From positions 1-64,000 of the forward strand of contig NZ_UFQC01000020.1 of assembly GCF_900496975.1 (NCBI RefSeq): 64,000 bases of DNA. The letters run 5' to 3'. The first letter of the stretch is position 1. Each line of letters begins with the position of its first letter. A program made the translations under genes and the position numbers. Source of the stretch: Achromobacter veterisilvae (GTDB taxonomy: Bacteria; Pseudomonadota; Gammaproteobacteria; Burkholderiales; Burkholderiaceae_B). The notes under the pieces are model-generated. The model saw only the letters and a program-made list of their open reading frames with translations, did not search any database and was not told where the DNA came from. Below are positions 34,129 to 42,493 of this stretch, piece by piece.

Positions 34129-34701
34129 CTAGAGGGCCTTGAGCAGGTCCCGCATCCAGCCGGCGGCGGTCGCGAGGGATACCGGGCTTTGCCCCGACCG
34201 CGCGGCCTGGTCGAAGCGGGCCTCCATGGCCTGGTCCAGCGCGGCCCGGCGCCCGGCGTCCAGGCCCGACGGCGCCACGCCGGCATCCTTGCAGGCTTGC
34301 TGGAAGGCCGGGGTGTCGCCCGCCGCGGACGTGGCCAGCCGCGTCATGAAATCCACGCCGGACAGGGCATGGCTGGAGGTTTCCGCCATGTCGATGGCAG
34401 CGGCGACCGTCCGGGCCGACAGGGGCTTGCCGGGGTTGGGCTCGAGGCCCAGCTCGCGGGAGACGGCGCTGGCGATGCCCTGGCCATAGCTATGCGCCAG
34501 CGCCTGCGCGAACATCGCGGCGGTGTCGACGTCCGGGGCCACCCAGGCCACGCTGCGGCCGCCGGGCGTGGAACCCGTGCCCAGCACCTGCAGCCTGCCG
34601 CCCGCGATATCGACGTAAACGTCCTGGCCGCCTTCAGCGGCTTTGGCGAAGGCGTCCAGGGAAATGAATGGCGACGAAGGGGTAACCGATGAAATTGTCA
34701 T
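34129..34701 (-). CDS. btrA: BtrA/BspR-like anti-sigma factor
   Basis: The 190-residue soluble protein (MTISSVTPSSPFISLDAFAK...) lies upstream of btrS in the position of btrA (bspR). In Bordetella BtrA binds and inhibits BtrS and is itself exported through the T3SS, so secretion relieves repression. The Ser/Thr-rich N-terminus fits a secretion signal. Start at the ATG at 34701; the frame extends further upstream but through promoter sequence. It carries its own GGAACT-N16-TAC element, giving negative feedback. An imperfect stem-loop (GTTTCCGCC / GGCGGAACC) overlaps its 3' end. Confidence 0.78.
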   Translation of the reverse strand: MTISSVTPSSPFISLDAFAKAAEGGQDVYVDIAGGRLQVLGTGSTPGGRSVAWVAPDVDTAAMFAQALAHSYGQGIASAVSRELGLEPNPGKPLSARTVAAAIDMAETSSHALSGVDFMTRLATSAAGDTPAFQQACKDAGVAPSGLDAGRRAALDQAMEARFDQAARSGQSPVSLATAAGWMRDLLKAL

Positions 34702-34763
34702 GCAGCCAAGAAATCCGGCGTGTCCGATACGTGGCCGTGGCGGTCCTACGACCCTGTGCTTGA

Positions 34764-34788
34764 GTAACCCAAGGTCTACTTTAGTTCC
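34764..34788 (-). promoter_or_regulatory. Candidate BtrS promoter for btrA
   Basis: On the minus strand GGAACT (34788-34783), 16 nt, then TACTCAAGC (from 34766), 63 bp before the btrA start codon. It matches the sites at 16.5 and 17.4 kb in sequence and spacing and would make the anti-sigma gene part of the sigma's own regulon. Confidence 0.62.
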
Positions 34789-34845
34789 ACGGCCGAGCAC
34801 GCGTCTTATTCTATGTCATTGCGCATGCGGGTACGAAACACAGGG

Positions 34846-36003
34846 TTACTGCGCTTCGTAGACTTCGTCGGCCGCCAGCAGGATGTCCACCGGCGGATCG
34901 AAGCCGATCACGCGCGCCGTCTCCAGGTTCAGCGCGATCTTGGCGGGGTCGATCCACACCTGGGAGAGGTCGCGCGGCTTGGCGCCGTTGAAGATGCGCG
35001 CCATCGTTTCCGCGTAGAACAGGCCCACGTAGGAATAGTCGGCCTGCGCCAGGCTCAGCAGCAGGCCGTGCTTGACCTCTTCGGAACCCAGCATCGAAAA
35101 ACTGGGCACGCGCGCCTGGCGCAGGATCTCGGCCACGGTGTCGATGGACGCGGGGGTCACGCCCCGGTGCACCGTCACGTAGGCCGCGTCCACTTGCGGC
35201 GCCAGCCTGGCATAGCATTCCATCGCGTTGCGCGTGGCGACTTCGGCCGGGATGCCGTTGGACGGCGCATTGCAGGACAGCACCTCGAAATGCTGTTCGC
35301 GCGCCACTTGCTCCACCGCCTCGACGGCGCTGTAGGTGCGGCCCTCGGGGCTGTCTTCATAGACCAGGCCCAGCCGCTTGAACGGCACGATCTCGTGGAA
35401 CAGGCGCACCTGCCGCTGATAGCGCTCGGGCTGGACGCGGGCGTGCAGGTTGTCCTGTCCGCTGTCCTGCGCCGAACGCGCGATGCGGGCGCCGATCGCG
35501 TCGCTGGTGGAGGCCACGATGGTCGGCACGGGCGTGCCCATGGCGGCCATGTCCTGGCCCGCCCAGGTGCCCATGGCGATGATGAGGTCGATGTCGCGGC
35601 GGCCGGAAAGGCGCTGCTTGATGGCGTCCCGCACCGCGGGACGCTGCGTTGCGTCGAAATTGCCCGGCTGCCACCAGGCGTCGCGCACGAACTCCAGCGT
35701 GTCGCTGCGCGCGTTGTCGGCCAGGAATTCCCACATCTGCCGCCCGTTCAGCCCGTCGGGCATGGCGGGCAGGGTCAGCCAACCGAGCTTTTGCAGGCCT
35801 TCGACGGTGACGCGCAAGGTGCGCGGGTATTCGCTGTAGTCGCCGCTTTCGAAGTAGCCGATGCGCCATTTTCCGCCGTCCGGCTTGGCGGCGGGCTTGG
35901 TCGGGAACACTTGGGCGGCGGGCGTCGCGGCCGTCTGCGCCATGCTTGCCGCGGGCGCCAGCAAGGCCAGGCACAGCATAAGGGTGGGCAGCGATTTCTT
36001 CAT
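34846..36003 (-). CDS. Periplasmic ABC-type substrate-binding protein coupled to btrU
   Basis: The 385-residue protein has a signal peptide (LPTLMLCLALLAPAASMAQ). The mature part resembles the ABC_sub_bind/periplasmic-binding fold (DLIIAMGTWAGQDMAAMGTP, VPTIVASTSDAIGARI, FKRLGLVYEDSPEGRTY). No ABC permease or ATPase lies nearby. Its ATG overlaps the btrU stop codon, so it is made together with the BtrU sensor-phosphatase. A plausible role is to bind a ligand and signal to the periplasmic domain of BtrU or BtrX; this is inference. Confidence 0.8.
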   Translation of the reverse strand: MKKSLPTLMLCLALLAPAASMAQTAATPAAQVFPTKPAAKPDGGKWRIGYFESGDYSEYPRTLRVTVEGLQKLGWLTLPAMPDGLNGRQMWEFLADNARSDTLEFVRDAWWQPGNFDATQRPAVRDAIKQRLSGRRDIDLIIAMGTWAGQDMAAMGTPVPTIVASTSDAIGARIARSAQDSGQDNLHARVQPERYQRQVRLFHEIVPFKRLGLVYEDSPEGRTYSAVEAVEQVAREQHFEVLSCNAPSNGIPAEVATRNAMECYARLAPQVDAAYVTVHRGVTPASIDTVAEILRQARVPSFSMLGSEEVKHGLLLSLAQADYSYVGLFYAETMARIFNGAKPRDLSQVWIDPAKIALNLETARVIGFDPPVDILLAADEVYEAQ

Positions 36004-38003
36004 GGGCGGCGGATCACGATCAATGTGATGTCATCGGATTGTTCCGCGCCGTCGGCGAAAGCCTGCACGTCCTCGAGCAGGCGCTTGGACAGCTTGGCCG
36101 AAGGCACGGGGGGATTGGACAGGACGGCCAGCAGGCGCGGATCGCCGTACTGGGCGTCGTTCGGGTCGACGGCCTCGGTGATGCCGTCGGTGTAGCCGAC
36201 CAGCATTTCGCCGGGCGCCAGCACGGTGGACAGGCCGCGGTATTCCAGGTCTTCCTGCACGCCGCAGGCGGGGCCGCTGCGTCCTTCCAGCAGGCGCACC
36301 ACGCCGTCCGCGCCGATCACGGCCGGGGGCAGGTGGCCCGCGTTGGCCCATTGCAGGTCGCCGGTGGTCAGGTCCAGCACGCCCAGCAGCAGCGTGACGA
36401 ACATCATGTTGGGGTTGTTTTCGGACAGGCGGTTGTTGATCTTCTGCATCATCAGCGCCGGGTCCGTTTCGTCTTCGGCCGTGGCGCGGATGAGCGTGCG
36501 GGTCACCGCCATGAAGAGCGCGGCGGGCACGCCCTTGTCGGACACGTCGCCGATCGCCAGGCACAGGCGCCCGTCGGGCAGCGTGAAGTAGTCGTAGAGG
36601 TCGCCGCCCACTTCCTTGGCCGGCAGCATCACCGCGTTCAGGTCGATCTGGTCGCGCGTCGCGCTGGACAGGGGCACGGGCAGCAGGCCCAACTGGATCG
36701 CGCGGGCGATGTTCAGTTCGCTTTCGAAGCGTTCGCGCGCGGTGGTCTCGCGCATCAGGCGGGCGACGTTCTCGCGCAGTTTGTGGTTCATGAACAGGAA
36801 GGAGGCGGCCAGCCGGCCGACCTCGTCCTTGTGCTTGTCCGGCAGCGCGGCGATGTTCGCCGGCACGCTGGCCGCGGCGGTCAGGTCCTGTTCGGGCAAC
36901 TGGCGGGCGTAGCGGGTCAGCGTTTCCAGGGGCCGCACGACGCGCGCCGCCACCAGCCAGGCGCAGACCAGGGCCACCAGCATCATGCCCACGAAGATCA
37001 GGGCCTGGCGGTTCAGCAGTTCGCGCGCCGGCGCAGTCAGGTCGCTTTCCGGCACGGCCGTCACCAAGGTCCAGCCCAGCGGCGCGAAGCGGGCGCTGTC
37101 GATCTGCCAGGGGCCGCCGCCGCCGTCGAACCGCAGGCTTTGCAGTTTGCCGTCCGCATCCTGGCGGGCCAGCAGGCTGCGCAGCGTTTCGCCCTTGCTG
37201 TCGCTGGCGTCCAGCAGGCCCGCCTGCCGTTCGGGCAGCGGCACCACCATCCGGCCGTCGTCGGCGGCGATGAAGATGAAGCCCGACTGCGCCAGCGTCA
37301 GCTTGGACAGCATGCCCCGCACCGAGTTTTCCATCTGTTCGCGGCGCGCCTGGATCTGGTCGATGACGTCCTGCGCGCTGTCGGTGATGACGAAGACCCA
37401 GTTCCACGGCCGGAAGTAGCCGAAGTAGGCATAGCGCGTTTCGCTGTCGCCGCGCTGCGCCGAAGGCGGCCAGCGGTAGATCGCGAAGCCGTATCCCGAG
37501 GTGCGGCTTTCTTCGTACAGCGCCTGGGCGAGCGGGCGGTTCTTGAAGTCGGACAACTGCGACAGGTCGCGGTCGATCATGTCCGGGTTGCCGCTGGCCA
37601 CCACCTGGAAATCGGCGTCGTAGACGAAGGCATAGCGCCGGTCGTCCAGCTTCAGGCGGTTGATCCAGGCGCGCGCCATGCCGCGCGCCGCGCCGGGCGT
37701 CATGAGGCCGCGCTCGGCCATGTCGGCGTAGGAAGTCAGCGCCGCCGCCACTACCGTGCCGGTCTGCATCAGTTGGCGGCGGCCGCTGCGCACCGTCGTG
37801 ATTTTGTCGGTCAGCAGCGCGCCCCAGCGGGCCTCGGCATCGCGCAGCACCAGTTCCATCACGTTGCTGACGGCGTGGCGTTCGCTGCTCATTACCGTGC
37901 GCGTGACGTTGCGCTGCGACGTCAGCATCACGAACGCGGCCACCGCGAGGAGAAGCGCTACGACCAGAAGAAAAATCTTGCTACGTAGCGACCGGACGGG
38001 CAT
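36000..38003 (-). CDS. btrU: Membrane sensor with PP2C/SpoIIE phosphatase domain
   Basis: From the ATG at 38003 the protein has 667 residues: membrane helix 1 (SKIFLLVVALLLAVAAFVML), a periplasmic dCache-like sensor (YAFVYDADFQVVASG; FRPWNWVFVITDS), helix 2 (IFVGMMLVALVCAWLVAARV), HAMP, and a SpoIIE-type PP2C domain with GGDLYDYF, GDVSDKGVPAALFMA, GYTDGITEA and SDDITLIVI. In Bordetella BtrU dephosphorylates BtrV to switch secretion on. Further in-frame starts at 38057 and 38129 would read through a palindrome and repeats, so 38003 is preferred. Confidence 0.9.
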   Translation of the reverse strand: MPVRSLRSKIFLLVVALLLAVAAFVMLTSQRNVTRTVMSSERHAVSNVMELVLRDAEARWGALLTDKITTVRSGRRQLMQTGTVVAAALTSYADMAERGLMTPGAARGMARAWINRLKLDDRRYAFVYDADFQVVASGNPDMIDRDLSQLSDFKNRPLAQALYEESRTSGYGFAIYRWPPSAQRGDSETRYAYFGYFRPWNWVFVITDSAQDVIDQIQARREQMENSVRGMLSKLTLAQSGFIFIAADDGRMVVPLPERQAGLLDASDSKGETLRSLLARQDADGKLQSLRFDGGGGPWQIDSARFAPLGWTLVTAVPESDLTAPARELLNRQALIFVGMMLVALVCAWLVAARVVRPLETLTRYARQLPEQDLTAAASVPANIAALPDKHKDEVGRLAASFLFMNHKLRENVARLMRETTARERFESELNIARAIQLGLLPVPLSSATRDQIDLNAVMLPAKEVGGDLYDYFTLPDGRLCLAIGDVSDKGVPAALFMAVTRTLIRATAEDETDPALMMQKINNRLSENNPNMMFVTLLLGVLDLTTGDLQWANAGHLPPAVIGADGVVRLLEGRSGPACGVQEDLEYRGLSTVLAPGEMLVGYTDGITEAVDPNDAQYGDPRLLAVLSNPPVPSAKLSKRLLEDVQAFADGAEQSDDITLIVIRRP

Positions 38004-38044
38004 GGAGGGGGCGGCGGTGGATGAAGGTGCGGGTGTAAAAAAAG

Positions 38045-38093
38045 ATGCAATTTGCATTAATTGTAAATACCATTGGTGCCCGTGTGTAAATAC
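38045..38093. promoter_or_regulatory. Divergent btrU/btrX control region: palindrome and direct repeats
   Basis: ATGCAA-T-TTGCAT (38045-38057) is a perfect palindrome. TGTAAATAC occurs twice on the plus strand (38062-38070 and 38085-38093), 23 bp apart, about two helical turns. The stretch is AT-rich and lies between the divergent btrU and btrX genes, so regulator binding is likely; which regulator is unknown. Confidence 0.5.
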
Positions 38094-38112
38094 TTTGCGG
38101 TGTGTCAGCCTC

Positions 38113-40581
38113 ATGCGTAGCGAGCCCATTCAAATCGTGCTGGAGGGACTGAGACGCCGCCCGGTACTCGAAGTCACGCTGGCCTGCCTGGCCGTCCTGT
38201 TGTTGGCGCAAGCGCTGATCGGCGCGCTCAGCCTGTCCGCGTTGAACCGGCTGGTGGTGGACACCACCGCCGACCGCGTGGAAGTCATCGCCCGCCGCGC
38301 GGCGGGCAACATCGAAAACGGATTGCGGCTGGGCAAGCCGCTGGAGCAATACTTCGGCCTGCGCGACAGCCTGCAGGACAGCGTGTCGGGATCGCGCGAC
38401 CTGCTCGGCGCCGCGGTGCTGCGCGCCGACGGCCAGACGCTGGCCGTGCAGGGCGAACTTCCCGAAGGCGCCGTCGCGCTCGCGCAGGCCCTTGACGCGG
38501 GCGCAACCCGCGACAGCCGCGCGGCGCGGCGCGCGTCCGGCGCGCTCATGTCGGTGTCCGATGGCACCGTGACCCTGGCCGTGCCCCTGGCCGCCGCGGG
38601 CGGCAACGTCGCCGGCGCCGTGGTGCTGTCGGCGGCCAAGGACGGCGAAGCCAGCCGGCGCCTCATCGTGGACAACCTGCAGGTGTTGCTGGCCGTCACG
38701 GCGCTGGTCGGCCTGGGCCTGGCGGCCGTCTTCAAGTATCTGGTGCCCCTGACCTCGCTCGCGGCCGGCGGCCGGGCGCGCTTCGTCGTGCCCTTGCTGG
38801 CACTGATGCTGGCCCAGGGCGTCTATGCCGCCTACACGATCTCCACGTTCCGCAGCGGCTGGCTGGAGGTGACGCGCAATAACGTCGGCCTGCTGGCCGA
38901 AGGCCTGCAGCGCGACCTGAACCGGGTGCTGGGCTACGGCCTGACGCTGGATCGCCTGCGCGGCGTGGACGCGCCGTTCTCGCGCCTGGCCGCGACCTTT
39001 CCCGCCGTGGCGCAGATCGAACTGGTGGACGGCGAGGGCCGCGTGCTGAGCCGCGCCGGCGCGAAAGGCGCGCTGGACGTGGCGGGGTTGCCGGCGGCGC
39101 GCCCGCGTTCCGACGACCTGACCCTGGTGCTGCCGCTGGGCGCCACGAACCCCGATCCGCGCGCGCACGGCGACCTGGTGCTGCGCTTGTCCGATGACGT
39201 GATCGCGGCCGGCGTGCGCGGCCGGGCGCTGGACGCCGTGACCGTGGTGGCCGTGGCGCTGGTGGCCGCCATCGAGATGCTGTTGTTGCTGTCGCTGCTG
39301 ATGAACCGCGCCTTCGCCGCGCGGGCGACCTTGCCCGACGGCAGCCGCATCGGCCCCGATGACGAGTCCGAGATCGGGCGTATCGCCCGGCCGGTGATGT
39401 TCGGTTTCCTGTTCGCCTGGGCCTTGCCGCTGGGCTTCCTGCCGCTGTATGCGCGCAGCCTGCCGGCGGACGGGCTGGACCTGCCGGCGAACCTTTTGCT
39501 GGCGCTGCCGATTTCCGTCGAGATGGGCTGCGGCCTGCTGACCTCGCTGCTCGCGGGCAGCCTGACCGACCGCAAGGGCTGGCAGGTTCCCGTGCTGGCC
39601 GGACTGGCGGTGTCGTGCGCGGGCATGCTGGCCTGCGCGGCGGCGGGCAACCTGCTGATGTTCAGCGCGGCGCGCGGGCTGGTGGGCCTGGGCTACGGCC
39701 TGACCTGGATGGGGTTGCAGGGCTTCATCGTCACGCGCAGCCCCGCGCAGTACCGCGGCCGCAACATGACGGGAGTGATCGCCGGCCTGTTCGCGGGCCA
39801 TCTGTCCGGCGCGGCCGTGGGCGCGATGCTGATGGAGCAGACGGGTTTCCGCGCCGTGTTCGGCGTGGGCGCGGCGATGCTGGCGCTGCCGCTGGCCGGC
39901 GTGCTGGTGCTGATGCGGCCGTACATGGACCGCGGGCGCAGGCAGGCGGCGCAGGCGGTCGCGCGGACGCGCGCGCGCCTGTCCGACACCTTGCGGCTGT
40001 TGTGGACCCGCGACTTCGGCCTGCTGCTGCTGGGCAGCGTCATTCCCTTTTCGATCGCGCAGGTGGGCCTGCTGTCGTTCGCGCTGCCGCTCTATCTCGA
40101 AGCCGAGGGCGTGGCCGCATCGAGCATCGGACGCGTGCTGATGATCTACGGACTTTGTGTGATCTACGTGGGGCCGCTGATGGGCCGCGTGGTGGACCGC
40201 AGCCGCATCAAGAAAAGCTGGATCGTGCTGGGCGGCCTGGTCGGCAGCGTGGGCATGCTGGGGCTGTACTTCAACAGCGGCCTGCTGGCCGCGGCGGCGG
40301 CCGTGCTGCTGCTGGCGCTGGCAAGCTGCTTCGCCGGCGCGTCGCAGGCGCCCTATATGCTGGCGCTGCCGGACGTGCAGCGCTACGGCGCCGCGGGAGC
40401 CACCAGCGTCATGCGCGCCGCCGACAAGCTGGGCCAGATGGCCGGGCCGCTGGTGGTGGGCGCCATGTTCGGGGCCGCGGGCATGGGCGCGGGCCTGGCG
40501 GCCACCGGCATCATCTACCTGTGCGCGACCCTGCTGTTCCTGATGTTCGCGCCGGCCCGGTCCCGGGACGGCGCGGCCTGA
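38113..40581 (+). CDS. btrX: Sensor-MFS fusion membrane protein
   Basis: The 822-residue protein has two successive extracytoplasmic regions, each bounded by membrane helices (first about residues 45-190, second about 250-370), followed by a full major-facilitator-type domain (12 helices, about 420-820; LLAGSLTDRKGWQVP and YRGRNMTGVIAGLFAGHLSG loops). This corresponds to BtrX, part of the btrSUXWV regulatory locus of Bordetella. The transporter-like part may act as a receptor rather than a carrier. It diverges from btrU. Confidence 0.82.
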   Translation: MRSEPIQIVLEGLRRRPVLEVTLACLAVLLLAQALIGALSLSALNRLVVDTTADRVEVIARRAAGNIENGLRLGKPLEQYFGLRDSLQDSVSGSRDLLGAAVLRADGQTLAVQGELPEGAVALAQALDAGATRDSRAARRASGALMSVSDGTVTLAVPLAAAGGNVAGAVVLSAAKDGEASRRLIVDNLQVLLAVTALVGLGLAAVFKYLVPLTSLAAGGRARFVVPLLALMLAQGVYAAYTISTFRSGWLEVTRNNVGLLAEGLQRDLNRVLGYGLTLDRLRGVDAPFSRLAATFPAVAQIELVDGEGRVLSRAGAKGALDVAGLPAARPRSDDLTLVLPLGATNPDPRAHGDLVLRLSDDVIAAGVRGRALDAVTVVAVALVAAIEMLLLLSLLMNRAFAARATLPDGSRIGPDDESEIGRIARPVMFGFLFAWALPLGFLPLYARSLPADGLDLPANLLLALPISVEMGCGLLTSLLAGSLTDRKGWQVPVLAGLAVSCAGMLACAAAGNLLMFSAARGLVGLGYGLTWMGLQGFIVTRSPAQYRGRNMTGVIAGLFAGHLSGAAVGAMLMEQTGFRAVFGVGAAMLALPLAGVLVLMRPYMDRGRRQAAQAVARTRARLSDTLRLLWTRDFGLLLLGSVIPFSIAQVGLLSFALPLYLEAEGVAASSIGRVLMIYGLCVIYVGPLMGRVVDRSRIKKSWIVLGGLVGSVGMLGLYFNSGLLAAAAAVLLLALASCFAGASQAPYMLALPDVQRYGAAGATSVMRAADKLGQMAGPLVVGAMFGAAGMGAGLAATGIIYLCATLLFLMFAPARSRDGAA

Positions 40582-40613
40582 GGGCGGGCCGCGCCGGGCG
40601 CGGGCATCGCCGG

Positions 40614-41768
40614 TCAAGGCCCGGGGTCCCGGCCGGCCAACTGCACCGGCACCCGCGCGCTCAGGCCGGTGAGCAGTTCGGCCGCGATGGTGCCCGCCGA
40701 GGCCGCCACTTCTTCCACCGCCAGGCCCGACGCGCCCCAGAGCGTGACGGGCGCGCCGATGCAGGCATGCGGAACGGGGCCGAGATCCACGGCCATCATG
40801 TCCATCGAGACGCGCCCCAGCAGCCGCGTGCGCACGCCGTCGACGACGACGGGCGTGCCGGTGGGCGCATGGCGCGGATAGCCGTCCGCGTAGCCGCAGG
40901 TGACGATGCCCACCGCCATGGCGGCGGGCGCCAGGAACGCACCGCTGTAGCCCACGCCCGCGCCGGCGTGCACGCGCTGTATTCCCACGACCTGCGAGTG
41001 CAGCGACATCGCGGGCCGCAGGTCCAGTTGCGCGGCGCTGCGGTCGGCGATCGGGCTGGCCCCGTACAGCGCCAGGCCGGGGCGCACCCATTGCGTGCCG
41101 GCGGCGCGGGCGCCGTGGCGCAGCAGCGCGGCCGAATTGCTGGTGGACACCGGACCCGGCAGCCCCGCGATCACGTGGCGGAAGGCGGCATCGGCGGCGT
41201 CGATGCCATCGGGCTCGTCGGCGCGGGCGTAGTGGTTCAGGTGCCCGACTTCACCGATGACGCCGCGCCGGGCCAGGGCGCTGGCCGCGTCGAACGCGGG
41301 GCGGTAGTCGTCCGCCGAGAAACCCGTGTGATGGATGTCGCCGGCATAGCGCAGCCAGACGGCCGGGCGCTCGGCCAGCGGAGCCTGCGCCAGCCATTCG
41401 AGCTGGGCGGCATGCGTGATCACGAGGTGCAGGTCGGGCGTGTCCAGCAGCAGCGCATCCGCCGGGGAATAGAGGCCGCCGTAGACCAGGATGGGGCCGT
41501 CCCAGCCGAACCGGCGGCAGGCGCGCGCTTCGTTCAGGTGCAGCACCGCCAGTCCGTCCGCGGCGCGCAGCGCGGGCAGGATCCGCGCCACGCCGTGCCC
41601 GTAGGCGTCCGCCTTCACCGTGGCCCAGAGCCGGGGGCCACCGGCTCCGGCCGGCAGCGCGGCGCGCAGGCGCGCCAGATTGTGGCTCACGGCGCCCGCG
41701 TCGATGCGGGCATGCAGGGGGCGGGCGATCAGTCCTTCCGGGCGATAAGGGGCGTTCACGGGCGGCAT
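40614..41768 (-). CDS. alr: Alanine racemase
   Basis: The 384-residue PLP enzyme has the lysine motif VKADAYGHG (K52), the catalytic tyrosine region VGYSGAF, CGYADGYPR and LGRVSMDMMAVDLG. It interconverts L- and D-alanine for peptidoglycan. The ATG at 41768 is preferred to a TTG at 41789. It is convergent with btrX and lies inside the btr block; whether it serves the secretion system or is simply embedded there is unclear. It could equally be named dadX. Confidence 0.93.
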   Translation of the reverse strand: MPPVNAPYRPEGLIARPLHARIDAGAVSHNLARLRAALPAGAGGPRLWATVKADAYGHGVARILPALRAADGLAVLHLNEARACRRFGWDGPILVYGGLYSPADALLLDTPDLHLVITHAAQLEWLAQAPLAERPAVWLRYAGDIHHTGFSADDYRPAFDAASALARRGVIGEVGHLNHYARADEPDGIDAADAAFRHVIAGLPGPVSTSNSAALLRHGARAAGTQWVRPGLALYGASPIADRSAAQLDLRPAMSLHSQVVGIQRVHAGAGVGYSGAFLAPAAMAVGIVTCGYADGYPRHAPTGTPVVVDGVRTRLLGRVSMDMMAVDLGPVPHACIGAPVTLWGASGLAVEEVAASAGTIAAELLTGLSARVPVQLAGRDPGP

Positions 41769-41847
41769 CAGTGCAAGGGCGTCGCGCAACCGGCGCGCAG
41801 TCTATGCATGAGTGACAATCGGGCCCGTTTTGTTCGGTACTTTCTGC

Positions 41848-41870
41848 CTATCGGGAAAAAAAACCGATAG
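41848..41870. repeat. Inverted repeat with A-tract loop between btrW and alr
   Basis: CTATCGG and CCGATAG (7-bp arms) enclose GAAAAAAAA; a further CGATAG follows at 41878. It lies between the btrW stop and the alr start. Read on the minus strand the T-run is in the loop, not after the stem, so it is not a standard terminator; an operator or a btrW 3' stabilising structure are both possible. Confidence 0.4.
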
Positions 41871-41897
41871 CCTGGTTCGATAGCGCGCGCAATGCGC

Positions 41898-42329
41898 CTA
41901 TCCGGCGCGCGCGACCAGCGTCAGGCGGTTGCTGCCGCCGCTGCGCGCATAGCGCAGGTCATGCAGGTAGTGCCGCATGAGCCGCAAGCCATGGCCGCCG
42001 ATCTCGGCCTCGTCCAGCGTGGCGGCCAGGGGGGGCGGAGGCGTTTTCGTGGGGTCGTGGGGGCGGCCGTTGTCCACGATCTCCAGCGCGATCCCGGTCT
42101 CGTCCTGGCGGCAGTGCAGCGTCACCGAGGGGGGCGATCCCGCGGCCGCGGGGTCGTCGAAGGCGTAGTCCACGATGTTGGTCAAGGCTTCGTCCAGGCT
42201 CAGCGACAGTCCGAAGCCCAGCTTGGGCGGCCAGGCGTCGCGCTCGGCAATTCCTTCGAGCCATTGCAGCGCGGCGGCAACGGCATTCTGGTCGGGAACG
42301 AGGTCCAGCGTATCGGGCGGAGGGGGCAT
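41898..42329 (-). CDS. btrW: Anti-sigma/serine kinase of the partner switch
   Basis: The 143-residue HATPase_c protein of the SpoIIAB/RsbW type has N box DEALTNIVDYAF, G1 box VDNGRPHDP and G2 box EIGGHGLRLMRHYLHD. In Bordetella BtrW phosphorylates the antagonist BtrV and can bind BtrS. The gene diverges from btrV rather than being co-transcribed with it. Confidence 0.92.
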   Translation of the reverse strand: MPPPPDTLDLVPDQNAVAAALQWLEGIAERDAWPPKLGFGLSLSLDEALTNIVDYAFDDPAAAGSPPSVTLHCRQDETGIALEIVDNGRPHDPTKTPPPPLAATLDEAEIGGHGLRLMRHYLHDLRYARSGGSNRLTLVARAG

Positions 42330-42493
42330 GAGTCGCCTTGCGTTCAGTGGAGCACGTGCAGGCGCAAGTATGCACGATAGCCATGCCCGGCGAACAGAGC
42401 GTGAGAGAGTGCGCGGGCTCGCGTATCATCTCGCCATTGCGCCGCCGTCCTTCTGCGCAGGTGCCGGACGCCGGCCACTTTTCGGGAACCGCT

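Noticed and set aside
37981..41091. 1036-codon open frame on the minus strand opposite btrX
   Set aside because: Antisense shadow caused by high GC; its composition (His, Gln, Arg, Gly) is that of non-coding frames and it covers a well-supported membrane protein gene.
42485..42490. GGAACC before btrV as a promoter element
   Set aside because: It lies only 4 nt before the ATG and has no TAC at the right distance inside a plausible leader.
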